Shown: positions 49,895 through 58,732 of the stretch, piece after piece
Layout: each line of letters starts with the position of its first letter
Numbering within the stretch: position 1 is the first letter of the stretch
NCBI RefSeq assembly: GCF_000807675.2
Contig: NZ_CP019962.1
Location: forward strand, 3,879,157-3,943,156
Length of the DNA: 64,000 nucleotides
Direction of reading: 5' to 3'
Source of the DNA: Eubacterium limosum
GTDB taxonomy: Bacteria > Bacillota > Clostridia > Eubacteriales > Eubacteriaceae
Position numbers and translations under genes: made by a program
The notes under the pieces: generated by a model
Databases searched by the model: none
Told to the model about the DNA's origin: nothing
The model's input: only the letters and a program-made list of their open reading frames with translations

Positions 49895-51049
49895 TCAGGG
49901 GCGCCAGATAATGAGCACGTGATTTTCATCATATCTCAGGTAGCGGACTCCAGACTCATTTAAAATATCACTTTCCTCAATGCCGGTCAGGGCGCGGTCC
50001 ATCATGCCAGACTCTGTAAACCGGGCCTCCATCACACCACCGTTGTCGAGGGTATCCCTCAGGGTATCAATAAATCGTGTCTGTTCATCTGCGCTATTTA
50101 AGTCGAAAAGCATATTTTCCCGGACATAATAATTATCCGCTGTTGCCGTGAAGCTCGGGTAGGTACTCAGGGTATTATCAAAGGTATGGTTTTTCAAAAG
50201 TTCTTCTGTTGTCAGGCCAAAATAGACATACTCGATGTTCAGCGGTGGGTCTGCACGAAGGGCCGGGTCCTCCCAGGTTATGTCGTCAAAGCTTGGATCA
50301 TCCCAGGTTGCGTCCACATAATAGTATTCACCGTCCATTTGTACCAAATTCCAGGCATGGGGGCCTCTGCCCACCGCGTTGCCTGTGACATAATTTGAAA
50401 AGATACCCATGTCTTTGAGCACATACTGCAGAGCCTTGCTGTAACCGGCACAGACAGAACGGTTATTTAAAAAAACTGAGCATATATTCTGGTTGTCCTC
50501 TGAGTTCAGATCGTATTCGGTATGGCTGACGATAGCGTCATGGACGGTCTTGACCTTGGCATAGTCATCCATTTCCGGCGTAATACCGGACTTGATCTGT
50601 GTTACCGCCGCATCAATTTCACCCTGGCGCCGTTTGATTTCATCGGTATTATAATTATAATTAAAATTGACATCTGTCACCATACTTGTTTCCTGGTCAT
50701 AGTGATAGGTGTAGCTGTCCAGCCAGAAATACTCTGGTTTATCCTGTTGAATGGCTGTCCAGACACGGTTCAGGCTATCTACCGATATTTTGTTATCGCC
50801 AAGCTCTACCGTACTCTCATAATTGTCCAGCTTGTCGGTCAATCGAAGATAGGCTTTCCTCTCATCTTCATTCAGCTGTGAAAAGCCGCTGTAAGGGTTG
50901 GATAAAAAGTGATCCTCTGCCATTGTCTGTTTTAACCGTTCATCCGTAACGGCGTCCTTATCCTTTGGGGTGAAGAAGGATACCCCTACCAGCCCAACGG
51001 TTATGACGATCACCACTGCAAATACGACTTTAATGATTTTTTTAAACAT
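49895..51049 (-). CDS. Membrane-anchored transglutaminase-like domain protein
   Basis: The 384-aa protein has an N-terminal membrane anchor (MFKKIIKVVFAVVIVITVGLVGVSFF) and a transglutaminase-like cysteine-protease fold. VKTVHDAIVSHTEYDL is followed by NNRSVCAGYSKALQYVLKDMGI with the catalytic Cys, GPHAWNLVQMDGEYYYVDATWDDP with the His and Asp. It probably acts at the cell surface. An upstream in-frame start is open, but ATG at 51049 has AAGGAGACGGTGTGG ahead. Element copy C lies in its upstream region. Confidence 0.88.
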   Translation of the reverse strand: MFKKIIKVVFAVVIVITVGLVGVSFFTPKDKDAVTDERLKQTMAEDHFLSNPYSGFSQLNEDERKAYLRLTDKLDNYESTVELGDNKISVDSLNRVWTAIQQDKPEYFWLDSYTYHYDQETSMVTDVNFNYNYNTDEIKRRQGEIDAAVTQIKSGITPEMDDYAKVKTVHDAIVSHTEYDLNSEDNQNICSVFLNNRSVCAGYSKALQYVLKDMGIFSNYVTGNAVGRGPHAWNLVQMDGEYYYVDATWDDPSFDDITWEDPALRADPPLNIEYVYFGLTTEELLKNHTFDNTLSTYPSFTATADNYYVRENMLFDLNSADEQTRFIDTLRDTLDNGGVMEARFTESGMMDRALTGIEESDILNESGVRYLRYDENHVLIIWRP

Positions 51050-51112
51050 CCACACCGTCTCCTTTTTATTATTACTCTCTATTATACCGGGAATATTACT
51101 TTTACACAATAA

Positions 51113-51135
51113 AAAAGGCAGGCAAAAGCCTGCCA
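51113..51135. repeat. 23-bp hairpin direct repeat, left bracket of element copy C
   Basis: The 23 bp hold GGCAGGC-AAAA-GCCTGCC with a preceding A-run and are identical to 51367-51389. On the minus strand this copy runs into six U residues, so it looks like the original distal end of the oleate hydratase terminator. Confidence 0.88.
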
Positions 51136-51366
51136 GAGACTGTCAAAAGTGTCGTAGTCCGAGACTGTGCCTTTTATCCAGATAAGAAAAAAGGTCCAGA
51201 CGCTGTGGATAACGGCCAGGAATCGTGCCACGCTACCGGAACAGCCGGACACTGGAGAGATAAAGCATCAACTTTAGAGAAGAAGTTACTATTGTGAGGG
51301 GAATGCCCGCAGGACACTTTTTTCTTCCTTAGGTAAAAGGCTCCGTCTCTCAGTTTTTTGACACTC
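51136..51366 (-). mobile_element. Terminator-bracketed interspersed element, copy C (MITE-like)
   Basis: At 231 bp it has the same length as copy B, in inverted orientation. Both ends are intact: GAGACTGTCAAAA at 51136 and, inverted from 51366, GAGTGTCAAAAAA. The conserved half (51141 to about 51260) matches copies A and B well; the section from about 51262 to 51307 is unrelated in sequence between copies. It lies between exact 23-bp direct repeats, in the oleate hydratase/transglutaminase intergenic region. No ORF. Confidence 0.82.
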
Positions 51367-51389
51367 AAAAGGCAGGCAAAAGCCTGCCA
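51367..51389. repeat. 23-bp hairpin direct repeat, right bracket of element copy C
   Basis: It is an exact copy of 51113-51135. It lies 26 bp beyond the oleate hydratase stop and retains four U residues after the hairpin on the minus strand, so it may still terminate transcription. Confidence 0.88.
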
Positions 51390-51415
51390 TAGAAATCGGC
51401 GTTTCTTTTTTGATT

Positions 51416-53143
51416 TTAACGGTATGCTGTCTTCAACGCTTTTGCCAGAACCTTGGGGTCACGCTTATAAGGCGTCACCGGGATAATGGGCTTCTTAATG
51501 TCGAACAGGGTATAGATCGCGGTCCGGGCTGCTCTTACAGAGTATTCTTCTGTAAAGACCATATCCTCAGGAATTTCTACAAACTGGCTGATCATGGCAA
51601 AATTAGTGGAGCCTTCCGGAACCACAGCGGGCCGGTCACTCATGGCCCTTGGCTGGAACTGGGCATCAATATAAGGCATCATGCACGGTACCACATTGAC
51701 AACGGAGTCCATCAATTCTTTTTCATGTTCTTCAAAATGAAGCTGGTGGATCAGCTCTTTCAAAATTTCCGCACCGGTACAATCCTTCATCGGTTTCTTA
51801 ACATAATCGCCTTCCCGGTCAGGGTACAGACCATAGCCCCAGAAGATCGTGGTGTCCATGGGCTGGTTTCTAAAATGCGGCTGAGCAGCCACAACAATGC
51901 TCATAAGCCAGCTGGAATCCTTAAAGGTCATTAAGGCCCCGCTTCCAGGGATATTGCCGGAGTAGTCCTCGATCATCTTAAGGAATTGATTGCCCTTACA
52001 GGTAACTGTAAAGCTTTCCCATTTTGTTTCCTGCACGTTACCAAAGAAAGGCTCTGGATTGCCAAGTCCGGCTTTCTTCACGGCAATTTTACCCCAAAGC
52101 TCACCAGACATGGAGGGTTCTTCCGGCTCCGGCGCTGGTTTTTTCATATCGCCAAGCGTTGCGCTGTCTGTCATACAGCCATTGGTGACAATGCACACAT
52201 CGCCATCCTTCAGGGTGATTTCTTCCGGTTTACCCTTCTTTTCCACATGAATGGCAGTGGCAGTAATCCCTTCGCCGTCTTTAAAGTCAATATCGACAAC
52301 CTTGGTGTTAACCTCGAACTGAACGCCGTGATCTTTTAAGTAAGCCTTAAGAGGAAGAATCAGGCTGTCATATTGATTGTAAGGGGTACGGGTAACCCCT
52401 TCCAGTGTCTCGATACGGCTGAATTCCAGAATCATTCTTTCCATATAGCGTTTAAGCTCAAACAGGCTGCTCCATTTCTGGAAAGCAAAGGTGGTCTGCC
52501 ACATATACCAGAAATTGGTTTCAAAAAAATGAGGGGTACGGTTAAACCAGTCCTCAATGGTCAGGTTATCCAGATCCTTTTCCGGGGTTGCCAAAAGCCT
52601 GGCCATGGCCATACGGTCTTCGTTGTTAAAGCCCATGCTGTAAACATCTAAAATTTTTCCATCCTTGTCAATAAGACGGGCCCGCGCATGGGTTGGATGG
52701 GCATGGTCAAAATTCAGGATTTCTGTGGTGACATCACGGTCCGGGTTGTCCAGAGATGGAATAGACGAAAACAAATCCCAGAAATTTTCATAAGTCTCTT
52801 CATTCAGCATTCTCCCGCCGCGGCATACAAAGCCTTTTTCCGGTGTGCCGATACCATCATTACTCCCGCCGAGGATATCCATACCCTCAAGAATATGGAT
52901 ATTTTCGCCATTAAAGTTAGCATCGCGCACCAGATAGGCAGCGCCGGCCAGGCTGGCAATGCCGCCACCCACAAAATAGACCTGTTTATCACCGTAATCA
53001 CGGTTCTGTACCGCATTTTCGATTTCTTCTTCCTGCTGTCTGCGCATTTTTTTAGTTGCTGCCACTGTTGTTGCCGCCACCGCTGCTGCTGCAGCAGCAC
53101 CGGCACCAGCAGCCAGAGCTTTACCTAATTTATCTTTGTTCAT
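51416..53143 (-). CDS. ohyA: Oleate hydratase
   Basis: The 575-aa flavoenzyme adds water to the cis-9 double bond of unsaturated fatty acids to give 10-hydroxy acids. VYFVGGGIASLAGAAYLVRD is the FAD-binding motif; IHILEGMDILGGSNDGIG, FVCRGGRMLNEETYENFWDLFSSIPSLD and VTNGCMTDSATLG are oleate-hydratase signatures. The N-terminus is unusual: an Ala-rich, mostly uncharged stretch (about 8-29) that could be a membrane anchor or twin-arginine-free signal. In gut anaerobes the enzyme detoxifies unsaturated fatty acids. It is divergent from the PucR gene. Confidence 0.95.
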   Translation of the reverse strand: MNKDKLGKALAAGAGAAAAAAVAATTVAATKKMRRQQEEEIENAVQNRDYGDKQVYFVGGGIASLAGAAYLVRDANFNGENIHILEGMDILGGSNDGIGTPEKGFVCRGGRMLNEETYENFWDLFSSIPSLDNPDRDVTTEILNFDHAHPTHARARLIDKDGKILDVYSMGFNNEDRMAMARLLATPEKDLDNLTIEDWFNRTPHFFETNFWYMWQTTFAFQKWSSLFELKRYMERMILEFSRIETLEGVTRTPYNQYDSLILPLKAYLKDHGVQFEVNTKVVDIDFKDGEGITATAIHVEKKGKPEEITLKDGDVCIVTNGCMTDSATLGDMKKPAPEPEEPSMSGELWGKIAVKKAGLGNPEPFFGNVQETKWESFTVTCKGNQFLKMIEDYSGNIPGSGALMTFKDSSWLMSIVVAAQPHFRNQPMDTTIFWGYGLYPDREGDYVKKPMKDCTGAEILKELIHQLHFEEHEKELMDSVVNVVPCMMPYIDAQFQPRAMSDRPAVVPEGSTNFAMISQFVEIPEDMVFTEEYSVRAARTAIYTLFDIKKPIIPVTPYKRDPKVLAKALKTAYR

Positions 53144-53348
53144 GATTCATAACTCCCTTCGATTGTTCACTTTTGTTACGGTAAGTATAATACCCCAAAT
53201 GCCCGGCTGTCACCTTACGAGTCCGGACATTTGTCAAAAAAAGTGACAAAACTGATGGATTGTCTTAAATTTAACGCTAAAGCTGAATGAAAGCATAAAA
53301 AGCCGTTTTATGTTATAATAATCGCATTAACACTTAGGAGGTTTTACA

Positions 53349-54974
53349 ATGAGCGTCACTGTAGCAGATTTATTAAAGCTGCCTTGTCTCAGGGAAGCCC
53401 GCGTGGCAGGCGGCCACACGGGTCTTGGCCGTTTTGTGGGCTCCATCTCTGTTCTGGAGTACGCCGATCCAGGCGCCCTAGTGGACAGCTTTTTTGAAAA
53501 TCCATCCTTTGTGCCGGGCAGTGAGGTTGTGGTCAGCGGTTTTATCAATATAAAGGACGATGTCGATACCCAGTGCCGTGTGCTCAAACGGCTGAGTGAA
53601 GGGGGCGAGGCTGCCCTTATTCTTTATTATGTTGGTATTTACCTGCCCTCCATTGATAAAAGGCTTGTTGATCTGGCTGACACTCTGGGCTTTCCCCTTA
53701 TCTGCATGCCGGAAAACCGGCTGGATTTCAGATACAGCGAGGTTATTACCCAGACCATGGAAACCATCTTTATGGATCAGAACAAAGATCCGCATTTTGT
53801 GAGCGCCATGCTGGAACGTATTACCCAGCTTCCTGACAACAGACGTACTCTGGGCAATGTGCTGCGCATGCTCAGCGACCGCCTGCGTTCCTCTCTCATC
53901 CTTTTTGACCATACCCTCACCCACCCTGAAATTGCTGCCTGGCCTATTTCAGCAGCGGAGTATATCGCCAATGTTCTTCCAGAACTCACCAGGGAAGGCC
54001 TGAGTTCCGGCCCCCTTGTATTAGCGGAAGAAAACCTAACGCTGTACAGCACTGTCCTGCCGGTTATGACCGACCATACGCCCAAAATGAATCTGGTGCT
54101 GGTATCTGAAAATCCTGTTCAAAGCACGGCTGCTCTTGAGGACGCTGCTGAGGTTCTATGTCTTTTTATCAACATCTGGAATAAAAAAGAGGGCACCATT
54201 GGCTACAGTGAGCTGATCCGTTCCATTTTAAATGACGAACCTCTGAAAATGCGCCGCCTTGCCGATATTCTTGGCATTGACGTCGCGTCGATTCACACCA
54301 TGTGGCTTGTCCGGCCCGAAAATGGTCTCAAACCCACCACTTCGGCACAGCTCAACGAACAGGTTTTAAAAATCTGCCGCGATTTTATGCAGCGCCAGCA
54401 TCTGGCAGGCCCCTCAGATATTTATGACAACACAGTGGTGCTTTTTATCCAGGACACGCCTTTATCCTCACAAATGCTGGCCCATGCCGAAAACCTGATG
54501 GCCTGTCTGGAGGAAGAAGCCTTTCCGGTCAGCTTTGGCTTTTTTACAAACCAGCCCGATACTTCCAGTGTGCGCAAAAGCTTTTTACTCTATCAAAATC
54601 ATCTAAAAAACGCCCGTATCCTCTACCCTGCCAGCGCCTTTCTCTCCCAGGCAGAGCTGAGTTTTACCGCCGATTGTGCCGAGACTATCGCCAGGGGTGA
54701 AGCCATGGTCAGGCAGGTCACCGCTCCCCTTGAGCCGCTGCTCCATACTGATTCCACCATACAGGAAGATCTGCTGGCAACCCTGTCAGTCTATCTCCTC
54801 GACACCCAGGCCAATGTCAGCCGGACGGCTGAACTTCTGTACCTGCATAAAAACACAGTGAAGTACCGGCTCCATAAAATTAACAGCCTTCTGGGCTATC
54901 CAGTGACTAAAATGCCGGAGAGCAACCAGCTTTATACAGCCCTGGCAGTCAGGCGGCTGTTAGATGGCCAGTAG
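53349..54974 (+). CDS. PucR-family transcriptional regulator
   Basis: The 541-aa regulator has an N-terminal purine-catabolism (PucR) domain at about 1-125 (VTVADLLKLPCLREARVAGGHTGLGRFVGSISVLE; LPSIDKRLVDLADTLGFPLICMP), a central GGDEF-like CdaR region and a C-terminal PucR HTH at about 480-535 (LLDTQANVSRTAELLYLHKNTVKYRLHKINSLLGY). Such proteins activate purine, allantoin or hydantoin-type catabolic genes. It lies upstream of, and on the same strand as, the DUF917/hydantoinase pair, its likely target. Confidence 0.93.
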   Translation: MSVTVADLLKLPCLREARVAGGHTGLGRFVGSISVLEYADPGALVDSFFENPSFVPGSEVVVSGFINIKDDVDTQCRVLKRLSEGGEAALILYYVGIYLPSIDKRLVDLADTLGFPLICMPENRLDFRYSEVITQTMETIFMDQNKDPHFVSAMLERITQLPDNRRTLGNVLRMLSDRLRSSLILFDHTLTHPEIAAWPISAAEYIANVLPELTREGLSSGPLVLAEENLTLYSTVLPVMTDHTPKMNLVLVSENPVQSTAALEDAAEVLCLFINIWNKKEGTIGYSELIRSILNDEPLKMRRLADILGIDVASIHTMWLVRPENGLKPTTSAQLNEQVLKICRDFMQRQHLAGPSDIYDNTVVLFIQDTPLSSQMLAHAENLMACLEEEAFPVSFGFFTNQPDTSSVRKSFLLYQNHLKNARILYPASAFLSQAELSFTADCAETIARGEAMVRQVTAPLEPLLHTDSTIQEDLLATLSVYLLDTQANVSRTAELLYLHKNTVKYRLHKINSLLGYPVTKMPESNQLYTALAVRRLLDGQ

Positions 54975-55095
54975 ATGCCTTTGTCCTTTTGGACAAAAGC
55001 ATCTTTTTTATTTTATCCCATTGGCCCATTACTTTTATTTTCACTTTGTTTATACTGTAACCATTGCAGATAAATCGGATAAAAGGAGAATAAAA

Positions 55096-56208
55096 TTGAG
55101 AACGCTTGGTATTAACGAAATTGAAGATATCGCTCTGGGCGCATCCCTTTTAGGGGCTGGCGGCGGGGGGGATCCCTATATTGGCAAGCTCATGGCTATG
55201 GACGCCATCAAAACCTGCGGCGATGTCACCATGCTTGACCCTGAGGAAATCGCCGACGATGACCTGGTTATTCCCATCGCCATGATGGGAGCACCCACTG
55301 TACTTGCCGAAAAAGGCATCAACGGCAGTGAGTACAAACGCCTTTATGATATGGTCAGCCAGTTCTATGGCAGAGAAATCAAGGGCTTCTTCCCCATCGA
55401 AGCCGGCGGTGTCAACAGTATGCTGCCCATTGCGGCTTCGGCCCGGCTTGGCATCCCTCTCGTGGATGTTGACGGTATGGGGCGAGCCTTTCCAGAACTC
55501 CAGATGGTTACCTTTACCTTGGGCGGCGTCAGCGCAACACCCATGGCCCTGACCGATGAAAAAGGCAATACCTGTATTTTTGAAACCATCACAAACAAAT
55601 GGACCGAAGACCTTGCCCGGGCGGTCACTATGACCTGCGGCGGGTCTGTCTGTATTGCCCTGTATGGCATGGATGGAGCCACCATGAAAAAATGGGGAGT
55701 CAAAAATATCATCACCCGCTCCCAGAAGCTGGGCGCTGCTATCCGGGGCATTAAACAGCTTGATAAAAGCCAAACACCCGAAGCAAGCTTTCTTACGCAG
55801 ACCGGCGGGTATAAAATCTTCAAAGGCAAAATTACTGATGTGCTGCGTGAGACCACCGGCGCCTTTAACCTTGGCCAGATTATGCTGGACGGCATTTCTG
55901 AATACCGGGGGCAGCAGGCCGAAGTAACCTTCCAAAATGAAAATCTGACCGCAACAGTCAACGGCCATATAAAGGCAACGGTTCCAGACCTGATCTGCCT
56001 GGTCGATACGGAAACCTTTATTCCGGTGACCACTGACGCCTTAAAATACGGCAAACGGGTTATGGCTGTGGGACTGCCCTGCTATGATCTATGGCGCACA
56101 CCACAGGGGCTTGAGATGGTCGGCCCGCGTTATTTTGGCTGTGATACAGACTATATTCCTCTGGAAGAACGATTATCTGGAAAGGAGAACGCATCATGTA
56201 CAAAATAG
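55096..56208 (+). CDS. DUF917 family protein (S-methyl thiohydantoin desulfurase-like), TTG start
   Basis: The 370-aa protein begins LRTLGINEIEDIALGASLLGAGGGGDPYIG, the N-terminal signature of DUF917. EAGGVNSMLPIAASARLGIPLVDVDGMGRAFPELQMVTF and ATVPDLICLVDTETFIPVTTD also fit. The family accompanies hydantoinase/oxoprolinase subunits. No ATG gives a normal N-terminus; TTG at 55096 has AAAGGAGAATAAAA ahead, so I use it. The longer upstream frame overlaps the PucR stop and would add about 44 non-homologous residues. It overlaps the hydantoinase gene by 13 bp. Confidence 0.88.
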   Translation: MRTLGINEIEDIALGASLLGAGGGGDPYIGKLMAMDAIKTCGDVTMLDPEEIADDDLVIPIAMMGAPTVLAEKGINGSEYKRLYDMVSQFYGREIKGFFPIEAGGVNSMLPIAASARLGIPLVDVDGMGRAFPELQMVTFTLGGVSATPMALTDEKGNTCIFETITNKWTEDLARAVTMTCGGSVCIALYGMDGATMKKWGVKNIITRSQKLGAAIRGIKQLDKSQTPEASFLTQTGGYKIFKGKITDVLRETTGAFNLGQIMLDGISEYRGQQAEVTFQNENLTATVNGHIKATVPDLICLVDTETFIPVTTDALKYGKRVMAVGLPCYDLWRTPQGLEMVGPRYFGCDTDYIPLEERLSGKENASCTK

Positions 56209-57743
56209 GAATTGACGTTGGCGGCACCAATACCGATGCGGTTATCGTAGATGAAAACCGGAACATCATCGCAGGTATTAAGCACACTACCTCTGAAGAT
56301 ATTTATTCTGGCATTCTGGGCGCCTTGAAGGATGTTCTCCGTGAAGCCGATATTGACCGCACACAGGTCCATCATGCCATGCTTGGTACTACACAGTGTA
56401 CCAACGCCATTGTAGAGCGTAAAAAACTGGCTCCGGTAGCCGTAATCCGCCTGGCAGCACCGGCCATGCAGGGAATCATGCCCATGGTGGACTGGCCAGA
56501 GGATCTGACAGATTTTGTCATTGCCACTGCGACAGTAGCCGGTGGTTACGAGTTTGACGGCAAAGAAATTGCCCCATTTGACGAAGCCGCCGCGCGCACA
56601 TTCTTTGAAAAGATCAGGGATAAAACCCAGTCCATTGCCATTTCCTGTGTTTTCTCCCCCGTACGGAATGAGCATGAAGAGCGCTGTGCCGAGCTGGCCC
56701 GGGAAGTCCTGGGACCTGATGTTCACATTTCAAAATCCAGTGAAATCGGAACACTAAGCTTTATCGAAAGAGAAAATGCGACCATCCTGAACGCTGCCCT
56801 GTACGAAGTTGCCGAGAGCTTTACGGAGGGCTTTGCCAAAAGCCTGGCCGACGAAGGCATCGAAAACGCCGATGTCTTTCTAAGCCAGAACGACGGGACC
56901 CTCATGACCATGGATTTTGCAAGACGGTATCCCATCCTCACCATCGCCTGCGGGCCTACCAATTCTATCCGCGGCGCCTCCTATCTGAGCCGTCTCCACG
57001 ACGCTGTTGTCATCGACGTGGGCGGCACTACAACAGACTTTGGTGTCATTCAGCATGACTTCCCACGCGAAAGCAGCGTTTCCGCCACCATCGGAGGTGT
57101 GCGGACAAATTTCCGCATGCCGGATGTTATATCCATCGGCCTTGGCGGCGGGTCCATTGTCCGTGAAGAAAACGGTGAAATAACAATCGGGCCAGACAGT
57201 GTAGGCTATCAGATAACTGAGAAAGCCCTGGTTTTCGGCGGAAATACCATAACTGCCACCGACATCGCAGTCCGTCTGGGTATGGCTGAGGTGGGCGATC
57301 CATCAAAGGCGGATATCATTGAACAGGATTTTGCCGAGAGGGCCATGTCCGTTATCCGTGAAATGATCGAAGACAGTATTGATCAGATGAAAATTTCCAA
57401 CGACGATATCGACGTGGTGCTGGTGGGAGGCGGCTCCATCATTGTCCCGGAAGAGCTTGCGGGTACCCGCCAGGTGGCAAAGCCAGAGCATTTTGGCATT
57501 GCCAATGCCATCGGCTCTGCCATCTCCAAGGTCAGCGGTACCTATGAAAAACTGGTATCCTACGATGAAGTTCCCAGAGATGAAGCCCTGGAAAATGCCA
57601 GGGAAGAGGCCTCAAGCCTGGCTGTTGCGGCCGGGGCCATCCCCGGGACTGTAGCCATCATTGATGTTGAGGATGTTCCTCTGGCCTACTATCCCGGCAA
57701 TACCAGCCGTCTGAAGGTTAAGGCGGCCGGTGATCTGGCATAG
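56196..57743 (+). CDS. Hydantoinase/oxoprolinase family protein
   Basis: The 515-aa protein starts MYKIGIDVGGTNTDAVIVDE, the ASKHA-type phosphate loop of the hydantoinase A family, and contains VHHAMLGTTQCTNAIVERKKLAPVAVIRLA, DAVVIDVGGTTTDFGVI and IDVVLVGGGSIIVPEEL. These ATP-dependent enzymes open hydantoin or 5-oxoproline-like rings. Its partner is the overlapping DUF917 gene rather than a HyuB. The substrate is unknown; the PucR regulator suggests a nitrogen-containing ring compound. Confidence 0.92.
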   Translation: MYKIGIDVGGTNTDAVIVDENRNIIAGIKHTTSEDIYSGILGALKDVLREADIDRTQVHHAMLGTTQCTNAIVERKKLAPVAVIRLAAPAMQGIMPMVDWPEDLTDFVIATATVAGGYEFDGKEIAPFDEAAARTFFEKIRDKTQSIAISCVFSPVRNEHEERCAELAREVLGPDVHISKSSEIGTLSFIERENATILNAALYEVAESFTEGFAKSLADEGIENADVFLSQNDGTLMTMDFARRYPILTIACGPTNSIRGASYLSRLHDAVVIDVGGTTTDFGVIQHDFPRESSVSATIGGVRTNFRMPDVISIGLGGGSIVREENGEITIGPDSVGYQITEKALVFGGNTITATDIAVRLGMAEVGDPSKADIIEQDFAERAMSVIREMIEDSIDQMKISNDDIDVVLVGGGSIIVPEELAGTRQVAKPEHFGIANAIGSAISKVSGTYEKLVSYDEVPRDEALENAREEASSLAVAAGAIPGTVAIIDVEDVPLAYYPGNTSRLKVKAAGDLA

Positions 57744-57755
57744 TTTTCCGTAATA

Positions 57756-57794
57756 AAGGGCCCCGGCTGTCACGAAACAGCCAGGGCCCTTTTC
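57756..57794. terminator. Bidirectional terminator
   Basis: GGGCCC(C)GGCTGT / ACAGCC(A)GGGCCC with a CACGA-type loop is flanked by A- and T-runs. It ends the hydantoinase gene and the convergent MerR gene. Confidence 0.85.
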
Positions 57795-57798
57795 ACGT

Positions 57799-58599
57799 TT
57801 ATTTTTTTACAGGGACATAAATCTCTGTAATATTCTCTTCAGGCAGTACCTGTGAGGGGTCCGTCTGATAAATTTCATAGGGGGCTCCCGAAACAGTGTA
57901 GCCTTCCTCTTCAATCCACTCTCTTATTTTTGCGTAAACAGAGGGCAGTTCAGTATAAGCTCCCCTTAATACGGACATGACACATAAGCCGCCCTCCAGG
58001 ATGCGGGTGCTTTCCTCCGCCTCCCTGATGGCGACAGCGTCCTCCATATCATAGTTTTCAGGATCATAGACCTCATCGTGAAAAATGCTCATGGGGCCGG
58101 CTGTAAGTGTCAATCCTTTTTCCTGAACGGTTGTCATCAGTTCCATCATATATTTTTGTGAGTCCCTGACATTCATTTTCTTTCTTATGGATAAAATGGG
58201 CGTGGGCTTTGTTTCAACGAGCTTGACTTCAATCTGTTCTAAATAGGCCATAATGTGTTTACCTCTTTCTAAGTTTGAAATATCTTTTTCCAGCAGAGAG
58301 AGAAGCATCTGATAATGCTGCGCCGCCTCCCTCAGACCTGCCTCCTTCTCTCTGATCCGCGAGAGAATAAAGGTGTTATCCTCGGGATTCTTAAGCACTT
58401 CGGCAATTTCGTCCAGCGAGAAACCATACCATTTCAGCTTGCCTATGAGCAAAACTGTCTCCAGCTGGCTGGTTGAATAATAACGGTATCCGTTCTCATC
58501 ATTGACATAAACCGGTTTGATCAGGCCGATTTCATCATAATACCGGAGAGTTTTAGTGGTAACATTACTGATTTTTGAAAATGCACCAATGGTCAGCAT
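57799..58599 (-). CDS. MerR-family regulator with GyrI-like effector domain (BmrR type)
   Basis: The 266-aa protein has a MerR HTH at the N-terminus (LTIGAFSKISNVTTKTLRYYDEIGLIKPVYVNDENGYRYY), a coiled-coil dimerisation helix at about 78-115, and a GyrI-like small-molecule-binding domain (about 118-265; VKLVETKPTPILSIRKKM and a final ITEIYVPVKK). These activate drug-efflux or stress genes when a lipophilic or cationic ligand binds. No efflux gene is directly adjacent, so the target is unclear. Confidence 0.9.
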   Translation of the reverse strand: MLTIGAFSKISNVTTKTLRYYDEIGLIKPVYVNDENGYRYYSTSQLETVLLIGKLKWYGFSLDEIAEVLKNPEDNTFILSRIREKEAGLREAAQHYQMLLSLLEKDISNLERGKHIMAYLEQIEVKLVETKPTPILSIRKKMNVRDSQKYMMELMTTVQEKGLTLTAGPMSIFHDEVYDPENYDMEDAVAIREAEESTRILEGGLCVMSVLRGAYTELPSVYAKIREWIEEEGYTVSGAPYEIYQTDPSQVLPEENITEIYVPVKK

Positions 58600-58692
58600 T
58601 TTTGTTCCTCCCTTTGCAATTCATTGTTCGAACATGACTTAAGTATACACATTCCAGTTACTGGAAAGTCAAGCACTGTTTTAAAACTTTTT

Positions 58693-58724
58693 AAAAAAGC
58701 CTGCCTTTTTACCCGGCAGGCTTT
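58693..58724 (-). terminator. Terminator of the DUF6951-like gene
   Basis: AAAGCCTGCC / GGCAGGCTTT is followed by a U-run on the minus strand. It resembles the hairpin that brackets element copy C, and shows what an uninterrupted terminator of that type looks like. Confidence 0.8.
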
Positions 58725-58732
58725 ATGCTGTT

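Noticed and set aside
51200-51212. TGTGGATAA in copy C as a functional DnaA box
   Set aside because: The match occurs only in copy C; copies A and B differ at this position, so it is a chance match in a diverged repeat.
55150-55968. 272-codon open frame on the minus strand
   Set aside because: Antisense to the DUF917 gene; a mirror frame of its codon bias.
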